Part shown: in pieces, positions 62,694 through 64,000 of the stretch | Numbering within the stretch: position 1 is the stretch's first letter | How the letters are laid out: every line of letters starts with the position of its first letter | Origin: Dirofilaria immitis | Taxonomy: Eukaryota > Nematoda > Chromadorea > Rhabditida > Onchocercidae | Direction of reading: 5' to 3' | DNA length: 64,000 bases | Assembly (NCBI GenBank): GCA_024305405.1 | Contig: JAKNDB010000109.1 | Location: 682,001 to 746,000, forward strand | Notes under the pieces: model-generated | Seen by the model: the letters and a program-made list of their open reading frames with translations, nothing else | What the model was told of the DNA's origin: nothing | Database searches by the model: none | Made by a program: the position numbers and the translations under genes

Positions 62694-64000
62694 CTGAATT
62701 GAAATTTAAATAAGTCAAAAATCGACAGATTTCCACTTGTTATGCTTTCGATCAAATGTGCAATTGACTATTAGAAATTTCGGTATAGCATTCGTTGACC
62801 GAGAGTATGTTACAGTATCGAAAAATCAACATGAGGAAAGACAATGAATTGTGAAAATCATTTTAAAATTTTCAATATTTACTATTTTTAGATTAGAAAA
62901 CAATTTTTTTTAGATTATAAAAATCGACATAGTTATGTTGTACGCAGGAAAGGTCGGATAGTCTATGGATTTAAATCAATAAATTAATTCAAATAGTTAA
63001 GACATTTCAATACGCTTTTCTGTACATAACGGATTAGTACACTGTAAGTACCCACTCGTTAAGTGAATTCGCCTTTCGCATGAAATAAGGATACTTTTCA
63101 GAACATGAATGAGCATAAACAGATATACTGCACATAAAACTAATCCCACCCTGCAAATAATTCAATCAACCGAATTAAATGAATTCCATTCCAAAATCAA
63201 ATCTCCTTCACTACACGAGTCAAAGTGTAAAGAAATTAACAAATTTCTCAAGCAAACTATCCGACCTTCCAGATAACACCTAAATGAATACCCTAAGAAT
63301 TTTTAACATTTTAAATCTTTAAAAAAATGCTCGATATGACCACTTATCTATCGTAACAAACGATGCATCCTACTTTAAGCCTTAGTAGAATGCCGGAAAG
63401 TGACAATAACTTGGAGAACCGATTGATGAGAAATCAAACCTGGATTCTCAAGTGCGTCACTTTGTAATCAAGTTGAGGAAGCTGTGTCGTGTGGCAGCTG
63501 AATCCATAACAATAAATTCCTTGTCGATGAATTTGCGTGTGCAACAGGTGGTCCAGCCTCCAAATTCTGAGAGGCCCAAACTGCAAAGGTACGATGCGGC
63601 CCAACTTTTCTTTCCTTTTTTTTTTTACCGCGGACCACTTCCTCCCTTTAGCTGACGACCATTCTGCACACGCAGCAACAATGACCCCTCTGTTTGCGCG
63701 TGAATCTGATGACATTCATCTCTTTTTCACTCTTTTCTAATTTTCTTTACAAATTCAACATTGCAATTTGAAAAATAAAAATATGAACTATCTTAAGATC
63801 ATAAATAACATAAACCACACTAACTTGTCAGAAATAAACTATAATTAAAAAATCGAGTAATTTTGAAATGTCATTTTACGCGCGCTAGAGCAGTCACTGG
63901 CCAGAGCCATAACACAAGCACAAAGCTTCCTCATCCCAGATCACCAGTACTTTTTTACTTTACACCATTATGTCCTAAATTTCCAGAACATCACAATGTA
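62694..64000 (-). other. Intron of the helicase gene / unassigned right edge
   Basis: No helicase exon was found on the minus strand here. A less AT-rich block at about 63440-63720 has open frames on both strands and splice-like ends (minus: TTTGCAG before 63585 and CAG|GTTTGA after about 63441), but its translations match nothing known to me. A second, smaller GC-richer block is at 63880-63950. Confidence 0.35.

Noticed and set aside
1..64000. tRNA, rRNA, spliced-leader RNA, CRISPR, prophage or virus-derived genes
   Set aside because: I looked for GC-richer cloverleaf-like segments, repeat-spacer arrays and viral enzyme motifs and saw none that could be supported.

Overview
The window looks like nuclear DNA of a nematode, most likely a filarial or other spirurid worm. 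That is inferred from very AT-rich non-coding DNA, multi-exon genes with GT..AG introns and TTTTCAG/TTTAG acceptors, and proteins whose closest remembered relatives are nematode or animal orthologues. No rRNA, tRNA, CRISPR array, transposase or virus-like gene was recognised. Species cannot be assigned.

Layout: (1) 142-688 (+) last two exons of an unrecognised gene. (2) 2440-5610 (-) twinfilin, nine exons. (3) 5611-16471 a gene-poor, extremely AT-rich stretch. (4) 16472-35843 (+) a K-Cl cotransporter (SLC12/KCC) of 23 exons with an 8.3 kb first intron. (5) 38817-47434 (+) a tolloid/BMP-1 type astacin protease (NAS-39 class), 19 exons, with astacin-CUB-CUB-EGF-CUB-EGF-CUB-CUB order. (6) 48618-53586 (+) a coiled-coil protein resembling GRIPAP1/GRASP-1. 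(7) 54877-58358 (+) MON1 (SAND-1), part of the Rab7 exchange factor. (8) 59361-61396 (+) mitochondrial ribosomal protein uL2m. (9) 62085-62693 (-) the C-terminal exons of a DDX5/DDX17-type DEAD-box RNA helicase that continues past the right edge.

Genes 6-8 lie head to tail. Two of them act in endosome traffic (GRIPAP1 in Rab4 recycling, MON1 in Rab5-to-Rab7 conversion), while the others are unrelated housekeeping or transport functions. No single new 'system' emerges.

The most important technical observation is that reading frames of five genes are broken at about 18 places. Every break is repaired by ADDING one base (once two), nearly always in a short A or T run, never by removing one. This is the signature of homopolymer undercalls in the assembly rather than of pseudogenes, and it explains why exons look broken in a naive ORF scan. 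Exon coordinates below come from reading splice sites and family conservation by eye; they were not computed or aligned.
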